Shown: piece after piece, positions 1-9,617 of the stretch | Layout of the letters: each line of letters opens with the position of its first letter | How positions within the stretch are numbered: position 1 is the stretch's first letter | Source: JAWKNZ01 sp041391425 | GTDB taxonomy: Bacteria; Bdellovibrionota_B; Oligoflexia; Oligoflexales; JAWKNZ01 | Assembly: GCA_041391425.1 (NCBI GenBank) | Contig: JAWKNZ010000009.1 | Location: 124,001-188,000 of the forward strand | Direction: 5' to 3' | DNA length: 64,000 nt | Notes under the pieces: generated by a model | The model's database searches: none | What the model saw: the letters and a program-made list of their open reading frames with translations, nothing else | What the model was told of the DNA's origin: nothing | Program-made: the position numbers and the translations under genes

Positions 1-769
1 TTCTGAGCAGTTATCCGATGTTGCATTGAAAATAAATAAGTCTGAAGACTATATAGCTTCCTGTCAGCATTATTGTGTCGCCAATCAAATGATTGATGAT
101 TGTATGCTAAAGTCTAGTGATGCCAGTTTGTGTAATAGTGGCTTTAACAAATTAAAGCAAACTTGCACTAATGCAAATCAATTGGACTTAGTACAAAATA
201 GTTGTCAGATTATTTCATCTGCAAAAAAGGTGGCCACGAATTCCTATCAAACTGTCGAAAAACCTGTTAAAACCGCTAGTTTGGCGCAACAAGAGGACGT
301 TTCTTCGTATGCTGCCGGAAAGCTCATTGACAGTTATGGTAGTAATTTCTATGTAACGGCATTTATTTATCCGCAAAATGATCAGACGTGTGATCCAAGT
401 AAAAATCCAAATTATCTTGGTGATAAGAGTATTTTTATTGGTAGCAAATATGAAAAACTGATTTCTCTTGTTGGAGAAAAGCGAGGGAAGATTTTTCCAC
501 TTTGCTTGCAAGACTATTCTGAGTCTTTAAGGTTTGTGCTTGATTTGGTGACGCAGGAGGTAAAAAAGTCTTATCTATTGGATTATGATCAAGAAAAAGA
601 AGCCATTGAATCTATAATATTAAAAGACGAGAATGGGCAGGAGATAAAAGCTTCCGCAGATAGTTATAGTCTTTTTGGGACTGTGATAAAATTTTCTGAT
701 TCTTTTGATATTTCGAAATATAAGGTGATTGAAGTTAAGCTTAAAACGAAGGTGCCTAGTCCTAACTAA
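1..769 (+). CDS. Hypothetical Cys-rich surface/exported protein, 5' end outside the window
   Basis: The frame is open from the first bases of the window, so the gene is truncated upstream and the TTG at 26 is probably not its start. About 255 codons are visible and end with TAA at 767-769. The first 60 residues hold pairs of cysteines (CQHYC, DDC, LC, TC, SC), which suggests a disulfide-rich extracytoplasmic protein. The C-terminal part has the layout LCLQDYSESL, then a hydrophobic helix, then a beta-rich segment with DENGQE. That layout resembles the tail of secreted von Willebrand-type proteins in Bdellovibrionota-like bacteria, but this is a memory-based resemblance only. The last 4 bases overlap the convergent gene at 766-1806. 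No function is assigned. Confidence 0.6.
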   Translation, partial: SEQLSDVALKINKSEDYIASCQHYCVANQMIDDCMLKSSDASLCNSGFNKLKQTCTNANQLDLVQNSCQIISSAKKVATNSYQTVEKPVKTASLAQQEDVSSYAAGKLIDSYGSNFYVTAFIYPQNDQTCDPSKNPNYLGDKSIFIGSKYEKLISLVGEKRGKIFPLCLQDYSESLRFVLDLVTQEVKKSYLLDYDQEKEAIESIILKDENGQEIKASADSYSLFGTVIKFSDSFDISKYKVIEVKLKTKVPSPN

Positions 770-1806
770 AAACGCCAATAAAAAGCGAATTCAGGGATTG
801 GATTCACCTTAGCTTCATCCACTTTTTCACTGTCGAGGTCTCGCCCATTAATAGTTAGATATTGAACGCCAATGCCTAGCCTAAATTGGAAGTAATTAAA
901 GATCCATTGCTGAGCAATGGTCAGACTTATTCCATGTGCTTTGAGTTCTTCCAGCTGCATTCTTTCTATTCGAGTGGAAATAAGGACTTTTTTTCCATCA
1001 TTTCTAGTAAATTCTCCGGTTATCTGGAATCGATCAGTGGAAAGACCGAATAGTGACTGTAATTCTATAGTCCTTCGGCTAATATCGGATGATAGCTCTG
1101 ATGTGCGTTCTTGGTTTTTGGAGCTTGACACGCTATCGTCTTGTGTTTCATCTGTATTTTGTTCTCCAGCAATAGTATCTGGTGAGTCAGTCGTTCCCGA
1201 ATCGTAGTCTCCGCCTGGATGCTTTGTCTCAAAAAATTTACGCTTTCCTTCTTCAGATAAGGTGGCGTGGACGTCACCTATTCCAACGCTCCAGAAGGTA
1301 TGGATTTTAAGCCTTGGAGAAAGAGTATTTGTCCATGAAATAGCGGGACGGATGACTTTAGCCTCTAAAGATTCAAAATGATCCTTAGCGGGAGCATATT
1401 TTGATATGTTCTTTAACGTCAGCCATGCAGCTCGTACGCCAAGGCTAAATTTGTGATGTGAGTGTTCTAAAATTAGGACTTTGCTGTGTATTGAAGGTAT
1501 GCCCGCTATTAGTGAATAAGTGTCAGTTCCTATGATCATGGAATTAAAAAGCCCCAACTCTAATTCACTACCTAGCTTCAGCCCTAAGTGCGGTAAGGTG
1601 TGGGCTGTGTATTCTTCAATCAGAACATAATGACCTTTATTATATTTTTGTAGATCTTGTGCTGAGGTGTCTTGGCTTAAAATAGAAGTTTGAGGATTTT
1701 CTCTGTTGGGAATAAGTTTTAATGTCCTGTATGACTGCGAATATGTTTTGGACTCGTATGACAAGAGGTAAAAGACAATTGATATAAATAGAATGCGTGG
1801 GGACAA
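766..1806 (-). CDS. Putative outer-membrane beta-barrel or exported protein of unknown function
   Basis: The 346-codon ORF begins with a short hydrophobic signal-like segment (ILFISIVFYLLSYES) followed by a mature region rich in alternating polar and hydrophobic residues. The protein ends in EFAFYWRF; a C-terminal phenylalanine after alternating aromatics is a common outer-membrane barrel signature. A Ser/Asp/Thr-rich, low-complexity insertion lies around residues 205-245 and looks like a disordered loop. No known family was recognised. It runs convergently to the preceding gene and overlaps its stop by 4 bases. Barrel identity is inferred from the sequence pattern only. Confidence 0.6.
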   Translation of the reverse strand: MSPRILFISIVFYLLSYESKTYSQSYRTLKLIPNRENPQTSILSQDTSAQDLQKYNKGHYVLIEEYTAHTLPHLGLKLGSELELGLFNSMIIGTDTYSLIAGIPSIHSKVLILEHSHHKFSLGVRAAWLTLKNISKYAPAKDHFESLEAKVIRPAISWTNTLSPRLKIHTFWSVGIGDVHATLSEEGKRKFFETKHPGGDYDSGTTDSPDTIAGEQNTDETQDDSVSSSKNQERTSELSSDISRRTIELQSLFGLSTDRFQITGEFTRNDGKKVLISTRIERMQLEELKAHGISLTIAQQWIFNYFQFRLGIGVQYLTINGRDLDSEKVDEAKVNPIPEFAFYWRF

Positions 1807-2200
1807 TGGGTATGATCCTTTTTCTATTGTACGTTATACTTTTTGTTAACATCCCCTCTTCAAACACCTAGCTGATGCTGGATGAGGGGGTGTAAATGGT
1901 TGTCATAGCTGCTTATGTTATGCTAACCAAGGATATCTTAAGCTTTGCTTGGGGGCAAGGTACTGCTTATTTTACTCGGTGTGCTTAAAAATTAATCTTT
2001 TATTAAAAACAGCAGTGGTGTTATAGATATCTCTTTGACTTAGAGGTTTTTAGAAGCTTTTTGATAAGTATAATTTCTGCGATGTTACTATAAAAAAGTA
2101 TTTTTGTTTTGGATTGAAATAACGCAGGTATTTTCTTTTACACCTTGAAGCTGTACTTATTAAATAACGTTTTAATAGAATTTCTTGCCAAAAGTGATTT
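1807..2200. other. Intergenic region between divergent genes
   Basis: About 390 bases separate the barrel-like gene (reading left) from hisS (reading right). The stretch is AT-rich and must hold the promoters of both genes. I see no RNA gene, no repeat copy and no coding remnant, and no convincing T-box upstream of hisS. Confidence 0.4.
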
Positions 2201-3562
2201 TTGTCACAAAGTAAAAGGAAATTGGTTTATGGAGAAAAAATCCAGCCTCGTCGGCTTAAGGGTTTTCAAGATTACCCCCCGGAGGTTATGCGGCTACGCC
2301 TAAAGGTGATGGATGACGTGCGCAGGGTTGCAGAATTGAGTCGATTCCAGCCAATTGGCACCGGTGCCTTAGAGTATGCTGAAGTGCTTTTAGGGCAGGG
2401 TGCTGAGACGGATAAACAATTGTATCGTTTTGAAGATCAGGGAAAGCGGGACATCGGACTGCGTTTTGATTTGACGGTGCCATTTGCCAGATACGTTGCT
2501 GAGCATCAAGGAACGATGGTTTTTCCGTTTAAGCGCTTGCAAATTGGTGATGTTTGGAGGGCAGAAAAACCTCAAAAGGGCCGTTATCGGGAATTTTGTC
2601 AGTGTGATTTAGATATTATTGGTGTGGATTCTTTGGCCGCTGATGTAGAAATATTGAGCTGTTTTCAGAATATACTTTCATCTTTGAATGTCGGAGCATT
2701 TACTCAATCTATAGGGCATAGGCAGATTCTTTCGGCGCTAATTAGGTCTTTTTTCCCAGAGATAGAAGCAGATGGGGAGCAGCAAGTGCTGATTGCCATC
2801 GATAAGCTCGATAAAATAGGGCCAGATAAGGTTATTTTGCTTCTGCAAGAAGTAACGGGAGGCAGCGCAAATAAAGAGCAAAAGCTTATTGAGCTTTTAC
2901 TTCCAGGTAATAGCGAAGGTACGGATTTAGGTCCTATATACGACAGGCTAAAAGCCGATGTTGCAATTGTCAAAGAGCTGCGGCGTTTGGAAAAAACTGT
3001 AGAGTTAGTACGAAGCTTATCGAGTGGCAATGATGGTTGCCTCGGTAGGGTGCAGATTAATCTAAGTGTAGCACGGGGATTAGGCTATTATACTGGCATC
3101 GTTTTCGAAACTGTTTTGGATGAGTTACCTGCAATTGGTTCGATATCTTCAGGTGGGCGCTATAACAATCTTGCTGAGCGTTTTACAACACGTTTATTGC
3201 CAGGCGTAGGTGGGTCTTTAGGATTGGATCGGCTTGTAGGTGCTCTAATTGAATTAAAGCGTTTAGATTCGACATCGAATACTGGTGTCTTCGTCGCTAT
3301 AGCAAATGATGGTGCGATGGACTATGGATTTGGAATCGTTAAAACATTGCGGAATGCAAATATTTCTGTCGATTTGGCGATGAAGGCAGGAAAGATTGGC
3401 AATCAATTCAAGCTTGCTGAAAGGCTAGGGGTGGGTTCTGTTATTATCGTCGGAGAATTAGAAAAGGAGAATAAGACTTTTTCTTTAAAGAACCTTATAA
3501 CAGGGCAAGAAAAGCGTGACCTGCCGCTGTTTAGTCTTATAACCACTTTGGCTGAATCGTAA
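2201..3562 (+). CDS. hisS: Histidine--tRNA ligase
   Basis: Class II aminoacyl-tRNA synthetase that charges tRNA-His in the cytoplasm. The 453-residue length is usual for the family. Visible motifs are the N-terminal RLKGFQDYPP, motif 2 around GRYREFCQCDLDIIG (about residues 125-140), the histidine-specific RGLGYYTGIVFE (about 290) and SSGGRYNNL, and motif 3 GVGGSLGLDRL. The C-terminal 90 residues form the anticodon-binding domain. The start is TTG at 2201: a stop codon (TGA at 2195) lies two codons upstream in the same frame, and the next in-frame ATG would cut into the conserved N-terminus. No strong ribosome-binding site is visible, so initiation may be weak. Confidence 0.95.
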   Translation: MSQSKRKLVYGEKIQPRRLKGFQDYPPEVMRLRLKVMDDVRRVAELSRFQPIGTGALEYAEVLLGQGAETDKQLYRFEDQGKRDIGLRFDLTVPFARYVAEHQGTMVFPFKRLQIGDVWRAEKPQKGRYREFCQCDLDIIGVDSLAADVEILSCFQNILSSLNVGAFTQSIGHRQILSALIRSFFPEIEADGEQQVLIAIDKLDKIGPDKVILLLQEVTGGSANKEQKLIELLLPGNSEGTDLGPIYDRLKADVAIVKELRRLEKTVELVRSLSSGNDGCLGRVQINLSVARGLGYYTGIVFETVLDELPAIGSISSGGRYNNLAERFTTRLLPGVGGSLGLDRLVGALIELKRLDSTSNTGVFVAIANDGAMDYGFGIVKTLRNANISVDLAMKAGKIGNQFKLAERLGVGSVIIVGELEKENKTFSLKNLITGQEKRDLPLFSLITTLAES

Positions 3563-3654
3563 TGTATCTGACGGATTTGTATGAGGGCCATTAAGATACA
3601 TACGAATTGAATATAAAATCTTTTTTTGAAGAATTTCATTGATGTGAGGAAATT

Positions 3655-5304
3655 ATGTCTGAACGAATTATAAAAGCTCCACATGGTGTGGCTATGAGTT
3701 GTAAAGGTTGGGGTCAAGAAGCTGCAATGCGGATGTTGATGAATAATCTTGATCCCGAAGTCGCCGAGCATCCAGGTGAGTTGATTGTTTATGGTGGTAC
3801 TGGGAAGGCTGCTCGTAATTGGCGTTGCTTTGATAAAATCGTCGATTGTCTTAAAGAGCTAGAAAATGATGAAACTTTGTTGGTACAGTCTGGTAAACCT
3901 GTTGCTATATTTAAAAGTCATCCTGGAGCTCCGCGAGTTTTGATTGCCAATTCAAACTTAGTGGGCCGTTGGGCTACCTGGGACTATTTTAATAAGTTAG
4001 AAAAAGAAGGCCTTATGATGTATGGCCAAATGACTGCTGGGTCCTGGATTTACATTGGTAGTCAGGGAATATTGCAAGGAACTTATGAAACTTTTGCTGC
4101 TTGCGCTGATAAATACTTTGCAGGTTCTCTTGTTGGAAAATTCGTTTTTTCTGCTGGGTTTGGAGGTATGGGTGGTGCTCAGCCGCTTGCTGCTGTCATT
4201 GCAGGAGCTGTTTATTTTGGTGTAGATGTTGATGAAAGCCGCATACAAAAACGCCTTGATACCAAATACTTGGACTATAAGGTGGATAATTTAGACGAAG
4301 CGCTTTCAATGATTAAAAAAGCATGTAATGAGGGCAAGGCTATTTCAATTGGTATGGTGGGAAATGCAGCCGAGGTTCTGCCTGAGCTGATACGTCGTGG
4401 AGAGATTCCTGATGTGGTTACGGATCAGACATCAGCCCATGATGAGCTTAATGGTTACGTTCCTGCTGGGTTAAGTTTTATGCAAGCTCAAGAGTTACGA
4501 GTGACTAATCCAGAAGAATATAAAAAGAGGGCTTTTGCTTCGATGGCTGCCCATGTTGAAGCTATGGTTGTATGTAAGGACCGCGGTGCTAAAGTTTTTG
4601 ATTATGGCAATAATATCCGCGCACAAGCTAAAATTGGTGGTTGTGAGCGGGCTTTTGAGTTCCAAGGCTTTGTGCCGGAATTTGTCCGTCCTTTATTTTG
4701 CCAAGGCAAAGGTCCTTTTCGTTGGGCGGCGCTTTCTGGAGATCCTGAAGATATTCATGTGATCGATCAAGCACTTCTTGAAACGTTTCCAAATGATGTC
4801 GGTTTGCACCGCTGGCTTGCAGCAGCGAAGGAGCGTGTTGCTTTTCAGGGCCTTCCATGTCGGATTTGTTGGTTTGGTTATGGCGATAGAAAAAAAGCTG
4901 GCTTGTTGATCAATGATTTGGTGAGGCAAGGAAAAGTAAAAGCTCCTATTGTTATTGGCCGTGATCATTTGGATTGTGGCTCAGTGGCATCTCCTTACCG
5001 CGAGACTGAAGCTATGAAAGATGGTTCAGATGCTGTGGCAGATTGGCCGATATTAAATGCTTTGATTAACGCCGTGAATGGAGCGACTTGGGTTAGCTTT
5101 CATCATGGAGGTGGGGTTGGTATCGGCTATTCTTTGCATGCGGGAATGGTTATCGTTGCAGATGGAAGTGAAGATGCAGAGGCTAAATTGGCCAGAGTCT
5201 TGACCTCTGATCCTGGAATGGGAATTGTTAGGCACGTGGATGCTGGCTATGAGGAAGCTAAGGATGTCGCTAGAGAAAAAGGGGTTAATATTCCCTTTTT
5301 ATAA
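3655..5304 (+). CDS. hutU: Urocanate hydratase
   Basis: Converts urocanate to imidazolonepropionate in histidine degradation, using tightly bound NAD+. The 549 residues match the family length. Recognisable blocks are GQMTAGSWIYIGSQGI, the glycine-rich FSAGFGGMGGAQPL, DQTSAHDELNGYVP, FDYGNNIRAQA, and the C-terminal DHLDCGSVASPYRETEAM followed by FHHGGGVGIGYSLHAG. A conserved cysteine is present in PCRICWFGYGDR. A good ribosome-binding site (GAGGAAAT) precedes the ATG. The gene lies 92 bases after hisS and is alone: hutH, hutI and hutG are not in the window, so the rest of the pathway must be elsewhere or absent. Confidence 0.95.
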   Translation: MSERIIKAPHGVAMSCKGWGQEAAMRMLMNNLDPEVAEHPGELIVYGGTGKAARNWRCFDKIVDCLKELENDETLLVQSGKPVAIFKSHPGAPRVLIANSNLVGRWATWDYFNKLEKEGLMMYGQMTAGSWIYIGSQGILQGTYETFAACADKYFAGSLVGKFVFSAGFGGMGGAQPLAAVIAGAVYFGVDVDESRIQKRLDTKYLDYKVDNLDEALSMIKKACNEGKAISIGMVGNAAEVLPELIRRGEIPDVVTDQTSAHDELNGYVPAGLSFMQAQELRVTNPEEYKKRAFASMAAHVEAMVVCKDRGAKVFDYGNNIRAQAKIGGCERAFEFQGFVPEFVRPLFCQGKGPFRWAALSGDPEDIHVIDQALLETFPNDVGLHRWLAAAKERVAFQGLPCRICWFGYGDRKKAGLLINDLVRQGKVKAPIVIGRDHLDCGSVASPYRETEAMKDGSDAVADWPILNALINAVNGATWVSFHHGGGVGIGYSLHAGMVIVADGSEDAEAKLARVLTSDPGMGIVRHVDAGYEEAKDVAREKGVNIPFL

Positions 5305-5385
5305 AACTCAATTTGCTCATCTTAATAATGGTTTTATTTGCTGTTATTTACTCTTGCTTTGTTCTTAATGAATAGTTGTTTTGTA

Positions 5386-5559
5386 GTAACTATTCAGCGT
5401 ATTTTTTCCCTTCAAGATGTCGCTTGATACATCGTCATCCATACCTTCTGAGTGAAGCGAAGGATCTATTTCGCAATTTTGAGATCCTTCGCTTCACTCA
5501 GGATGACGGGCAGTCAAGGATTTGAATCGATCAGATAAAAAGATACGCTGAATAGTTAC
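5386..5559. mobile_element. MITE-like element, family C (174 bp, 8-bp target duplication)
   Basis: The ends are a perfect inverted repeat of about 17 bases: GTAACTATTCAGCGTAT at the left and its complement at the right. The direct repeat GTTTTGTA flanks both sides (5378-5385 and 5560-5567), the expected mark of transposition with an 8-bp target duplication. Inside is a second inverted repeat (5433-5466 against 5481-5508) based on GATCCTTCGCTTCACTCAGG. There is no transposase gene, so mobility would need a trans-acting enzyme. The element interrupts the 3' end of the minus-strand gene at 5494-7471 and supplies its present stop codon. Confidence 0.8.
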
Positions 5560-7471
5560 GTTTTGTAAAGTGCATATGAATGCGGGTAATAACAGCAGTA
5601 ATATTGTGAACCAAGTATATGTTTCTGTTGGCAGTGTCGAAACTACAGCGCAGCCAGTTGATTTGGTTGCTCTTGGCCGCTGAGTTTTAGGTGCGTCTGC
5701 TACCGTGGATATTGAGTTGTTGTTACCTAAGTCACTGCTTTTAAGCTTCTCGTCGAAGTCATTTATATATGGAGAGTCTGGGAGTTTGGGGCGTTGGGAT
5801 CCAATTTGCTGTTCCGAAGGGGCGCATCCTTGAAATCGATTGGTAATGCCAGCACGGCTGCATAAATTTTGTAGTTCTTGCTCTTGCGTACAAAGTGCAA
5901 ATTGCTCGACGGAAAGGCCGCTTTGTTGGGCTTGGGTGCAATATCCAGCACTTTCCTGTTCTGCTATGCATTCAGTGCTCTGGGTTAAAAAACTTCCATT
6001 TAGTTGTCCATTCAAATTGCCATCTTTTATTTGCTTCAGGGTGTCTAGTCCAGTTTTTAAAAGGAATTCTTGTCCTAGTGGAGCATAGCTAGCATTGCTG
6101 TTGATGGCACCACCGCTTGTCGACCAACAGCAAGTGCCGTTACATGCGGATGTTTGAGGGTTATTTTGTCTCCAGGCAATTTTGGCATTTTGCTCAGCTA
6201 GTTTGTATTGAAGAAATACTTGTGGGATAAGCATTAGTCCCGAGAATAAGCCTTTTGTCACCCGGCTACAAGTGCTTGCACAAAACGTTGAATTGTTATT
6301 TTCTACAAAGGGTTGGATGTTGGTAGTGTTTGTGTCTTTTTGAACTACCTGTTGTTGGACTTTTTCACTCTGTATGGGCTCACTCTGTACGGGGGATTTT
6401 TGCACTGTTGTTTTCCCCCCAGTCGTAACTGAGACATCAATGCTTGCTTGTTGTGTGCCTCCTTTAGTCATGGTTGTAGTATCATTTTTTAAAATTTCAT
6501 CGATGCTGAGTTTGATATCTTCCGTTTTAGTTGGCAGAAAATCATAGGTAAGAAACCTTCTAAACTCTTGATCGAAGACATTGTAGGTCTTTGGAAAAGT
6601 CTGTTGAAACTTTCCTCTTGTTGTCTTATTGCAAAAATATGAATCAAATGCCTCCGCAAATGTCCAAGGACTAAAGTGACTGGTGACAGCGCCGTTTTTT
6701 ATAAAACGATCCAGATTGTACTTATTTTTGTTATTCTTGCTATGAACCTCTTGAAAGAACGTGTTAGCTAGTTGGTTTGCGAAAAGTGAATTTTCTGAGT
6801 TGGATAAGCTTTATGGTTAAGGCTCCAGCTAGTTGCTTTGGCGTAGGCTGGATCGGTCAATTGGACTTTTGTTGCTGTGAATTGAGGTAGGTAATCTATC
6901 AATATGAAACCAAATTCCCTTACTAACGAGTGTCGTACCCATTTGCGTTGCCCATTTACTTTTTCTCCATTTATGACAATAACTGGTTTCCTGATATCGA
7001 TATACCAGCATGCTTTCAACTCATCTTCTTTACTAGAGTTAGTGGTGTTTGACTTCTTATGTGATTGGCAAATATTACTGCTTGTTGAGCTTATGTGAAT
7101 TTCACCGTCCATCTTAAAAAACGTAGCTATAATTTCTTTTGGTACGGCATAGAGGCTACCGTATAATTCTAGCCAGTCTTGGTCTTTCCAGCTGTTAAAG
7201 TACTTAGGGTCTATTTTAATTTTGTCTTGATACTCTTTTGTTTTAATAAAACTTGTAGGCTTTTGTCTGGGTAGGATGAGCATTTATTGACAACAAAATC
7301 GCCAGAATTTGTGGCTGTGAAATTATCTAAGGTCTTAAGATGGCTAGAATTACCTTGATCTACATTTGCGGGCGGTTTGCAAAAAGTTAAGCTCAAGATA
7401 CTCCATAGAGGAATGATGGCATTCTTGAATGCTTTTTCCGCAAGAACTATGATCGTTATTAGAATATCCAT
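5494..7471 (-). pseudogene. Broken lipoprotein gene, lethal-factor-like peptidase resemblance
   Basis: Three overlapping reading frames make one ancestral protein of about 660 residues. Segment 1 (7471 to about 7240) has a signal with lipobox-like LTFC and runs to NKCSSYPDKSLQ. Segment 2 (about 7250 to 6790) continues from FIKTKEYQDK. Segment 3 (about 6800 to 5494) continues from NSLFANQLANTFF. Each junction is explained by one missing base (near CAAGTTTTATT and CAGAAAATTC). Segment 3 holds FAEAFDSYFCNKTTRGKF, which recalls anthrax-lethal-factor-like peptidases, but no clear zinc motif is seen. It is followed by a Ser/Gln-rich, Cys-rich region and a C-terminal membrane helix. The last residues come from the inserted family C element. 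Confidence 0.65.
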
Positions 7472-8343
7472 TTCTTATCCATACCCTATAAATACTGTCT
7501 AGTTAGTGTACTATCGGTTATATGAAGATATAGGATAAGAAAAACTATGAATAATGTATGGGGTTGATGGATTTTCGTAGCGTGGCGTCATTGGGTTTTT
7601 TTGTAACTTGTTGAAATTTATGCATTATATCTAATTGTTTTTTGTGCTTTTACTCAAAATCTAATTTCGAATATTTTAGATAATCTTTTCATTTTTTGAT
7701 TCTTTAAATTTGGCTTTAATGCTGAGTTGTATATTTATTTTCCTTATTTTAGGAAGTTATATGTATTTTATTAGGGCGTGTTGACGTTTCATTTTCGTAG
7801 CGAGAGACAAATACTTGAAAGTCGCAGCTAGGAAGGGTTTCAAAAATTACCGGAGGTGTACTAGATGTACATTGAGGATAATTTTTGAAACCCTGACAAC
7901 GTTGTGACTCAAGGGTTTGGCTCGTAGTAGGAAATGAAACGTCAGCACGCCCTAGTCTTGTACTCACCCATTGTGGTGCGCTCTTGGTTGAGGCGTGGTA
8001 TTTGAGTTGAGTTCAAGTTATTATTTCGGGGGAACTGTCAGGCATATTTTTTGGCTTCTTTTAAAATCTTACTTAACTGTACTGGTCGTTAATAATATTA
8101 GGGCGCTCTAAGCATTTTATCCTGCAAACACATTCAGTTATGGCTGTGTCATAGTTAATAATTAAGCAGGTTTTCACTTATATAAAAGAGCGAATTATTT
8201 ACTGCTAATCTATAGATTTATATCTAATTTCAAGCTATAAGATGCTTTCTAAATTGATGTTGACTAGATTTTACCGGAGCTAGCTTAAGAAACTAAAAAA
8301 GGCATTTACGGTTGATTTTTCGAATAAATGGAGTGAGGTGATC
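7472..8343. other. Long intergenic region with one family A element
   Basis: About 870 bases lie between the broken lipoprotein gene and gapA. The only recognisable item is the family A element at 7771-7955. The remainder is AT-rich without a convincing coding remnant. The gapA promoter must lie in the last 300 bases; TTGACT near 8262 could be a -35 box but no matching -10 is convincing. Confidence 0.4.
7771..7955 (+). mobile_element. MITE-like element, family A, copy 1
   Basis: The terminal inverted repeat begins TAGGGCGTGTTGACGTTTCA and is repeated in reverse at the right end. The flanks are TTAG and CTAG, consistent with duplication of TA or of a YTAR target. A central hairpin (7836-7849 pairing with 7879-7892) surrounds the palindrome TGTACTAGATGTACA. 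ORFs crossing the element are by-products of the repeat and not genes. Four further copies occur at 9434, 21501, 51722 and 54709. Confidence 0.85.
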
Positions 8344-9345
8344 ATGGCAATTAGGGTTGGAATTAATGGTTTTGGCCGTATTGGGCGCGCAGTTATGCGG
8401 GCTGCACTAGGAGCAAATAATCGTGACTTTGAAATCGTGCATATCAACGATTTAACGGATACAAAGACCATAGCACATCTTTATAAATATGATAGCGTTC
8501 ATGGACAAGTTCCAGAAGCTGTTTCTGCTGGGGATGGGTATATTCAAGTGGGCGATCGCTCTATTTCTGTTTCGGCAATCAGATCACCTGCTGAATTACC
8601 TTGGAAAGAAAAAAAGGTTGATATTGTATTTGAGTGTACTGGTTTCTTTCGAAAAAAGGAAGATGCAGAGCTTCATATAAAGGCAGGAGCACCTAGGGTT
8701 CTTATCTCTGCTCCAGCATCAGGTGAAGATCTAACTGTAGTTTACGGTGTAAATGATGATAAGCTTGATCCTCAACAGCACAAGATAGTTTCTAATGGTA
8801 GTTGCACCACTAATTGTTTGGCTCCGTTGACTAAGGTCTTGCACGAAGCTTTGACTATTAAGTCAGGGCTTATGACAACTATTCATAGCTATACTAATGA
8901 TCAAAGGATTTTAGATGTAGCTCACTCGGATTTGAGACGGGCGAGAGCTGCTGCAATGTCGATGATACCTACCTCAACTGGCGCGGCTAAAGCTATAGGT
9001 TTGGTTTTGCCTGAGCTTGCCGGAAAGATCGATGGATTATCTGTTAGGGTGCCTACGCCAAATGTCTCTCTTGTTGATGTGACTTTTGAAGTAGAGAAAG
9101 AAACGACTGTAGATGAAGTTAATGAACTTTTGAGAAAAGCATCAGAAGGATCATTAAAAGGTGTATTAGGTTTTACGATGGAGCCGTTGGTTTCAATTGA
9201 CTTTAATGGATGTGCACTATCTAGCTTTATTGATGGGGACTCGACTAAAGTAATAGGTCATATCGTTAAAGTGTTGTCTTGGTATGATAACGAGACAGGC
9301 TTTAGTCATAGAATGCTGGATGTAGCCAAAAAGATGGCAAAATAA
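8344..9345 (+). CDS. gapA: Glyceraldehyde-3-phosphate dehydrogenase (type I)
   Basis: Oxidises glyceraldehyde-3-phosphate to 1,3-bisphosphoglycerate with NAD(P) in glycolysis, in the cytoplasm. The N-terminal Rossmann fold has INGFGRIGRAVMRA. The catalytic cysteine sits in SNGSCTTNCLAPL at about residue 150, and the C-terminus has LSWYDNETGFSHRM. Length is 333 residues from the ATG at 8344, chosen because GTGAGGTGAT lies just upstream as ribosome-binding site; a GTG two codons earlier is less likely. A strong terminator follows at 9384-9432. The gene appears monocistronic, with no pgk or tpi neighbour. Confidence 0.96.
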   Translation: MAIRVGINGFGRIGRAVMRAALGANNRDFEIVHINDLTDTKTIAHLYKYDSVHGQVPEAVSAGDGYIQVGDRSISVSAIRSPAELPWKEKKVDIVFECTGFFRKKEDAELHIKAGAPRVLISAPASGEDLTVVYGVNDDKLDPQQHKIVSNGSCTTNCLAPLTKVLHEALTIKSGLMTTIHSYTNDQRILDVAHSDLRRARAAAMSMIPTSTGAAKAIGLVLPELAGKIDGLSVRVPTPNVSLVDVTFEVEKETTVDEVNELLRKASEGSLKGVLGFTMEPLVSIDFNGCALSSFIDGDSTKVIGHIVKVLSWYDNETGFSHRMLDVAKKMAK

Positions 9346-9383
9346 ACTGCCTTAGGATGCAGGTACGCTTTTTGAACAAATAA

Positions 9384-9432
9384 AATTTAGCCCATTGAAC
9401 CTGTTTATCAGATCAATGGGCTAAATTTTTTA
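9384..9432 (+). terminator. Rho-independent terminator of gapA
   Basis: A near-perfect stem (AAATTTAGCCCATTGA pairing with TCAATGGGCTAAATTT) with a loop of about 12 bases is followed by T residues. It starts about 40 bases after the gapA stop. Confidence 0.85.
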
Positions 9433-9433
9433 G

Positions 9434-9617
9434 CTAGGGCGTGTTGACGTTTCATTTTCGTAGCGAGAGACAAATACTTGAAAGTCGCAGCTAGGAAGGG
9501 TTTCAAAAATTACCGGAGGTGTACTATATGTACATTGAGGATAATTTTTGAAACCTATTCTTGTTGTGACTCAAGGGTTTGGCTCGTAGTAGGAAATGAA
9601 AAGTCAACACGCCCTAG
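9434..9617 (+). mobile_element. MITE-like element, family A, copy 2
   Basis: Same orientation and structure as copy 1, with CTAG at both ends (9434-9437 and 9614-9617). It lies directly after the gapA terminator. Its right-hand CTAG contains the ancestral TAG stop codon of the convergent FmdB-like gene. Confidence 0.85.

Noticed and set aside
7749..7967. ORFs sharing the peptide pattern ENETSTRP at several places
   Set aside because: They are the translated family A repeat, without ribosome-binding sites, and change frame between copies.
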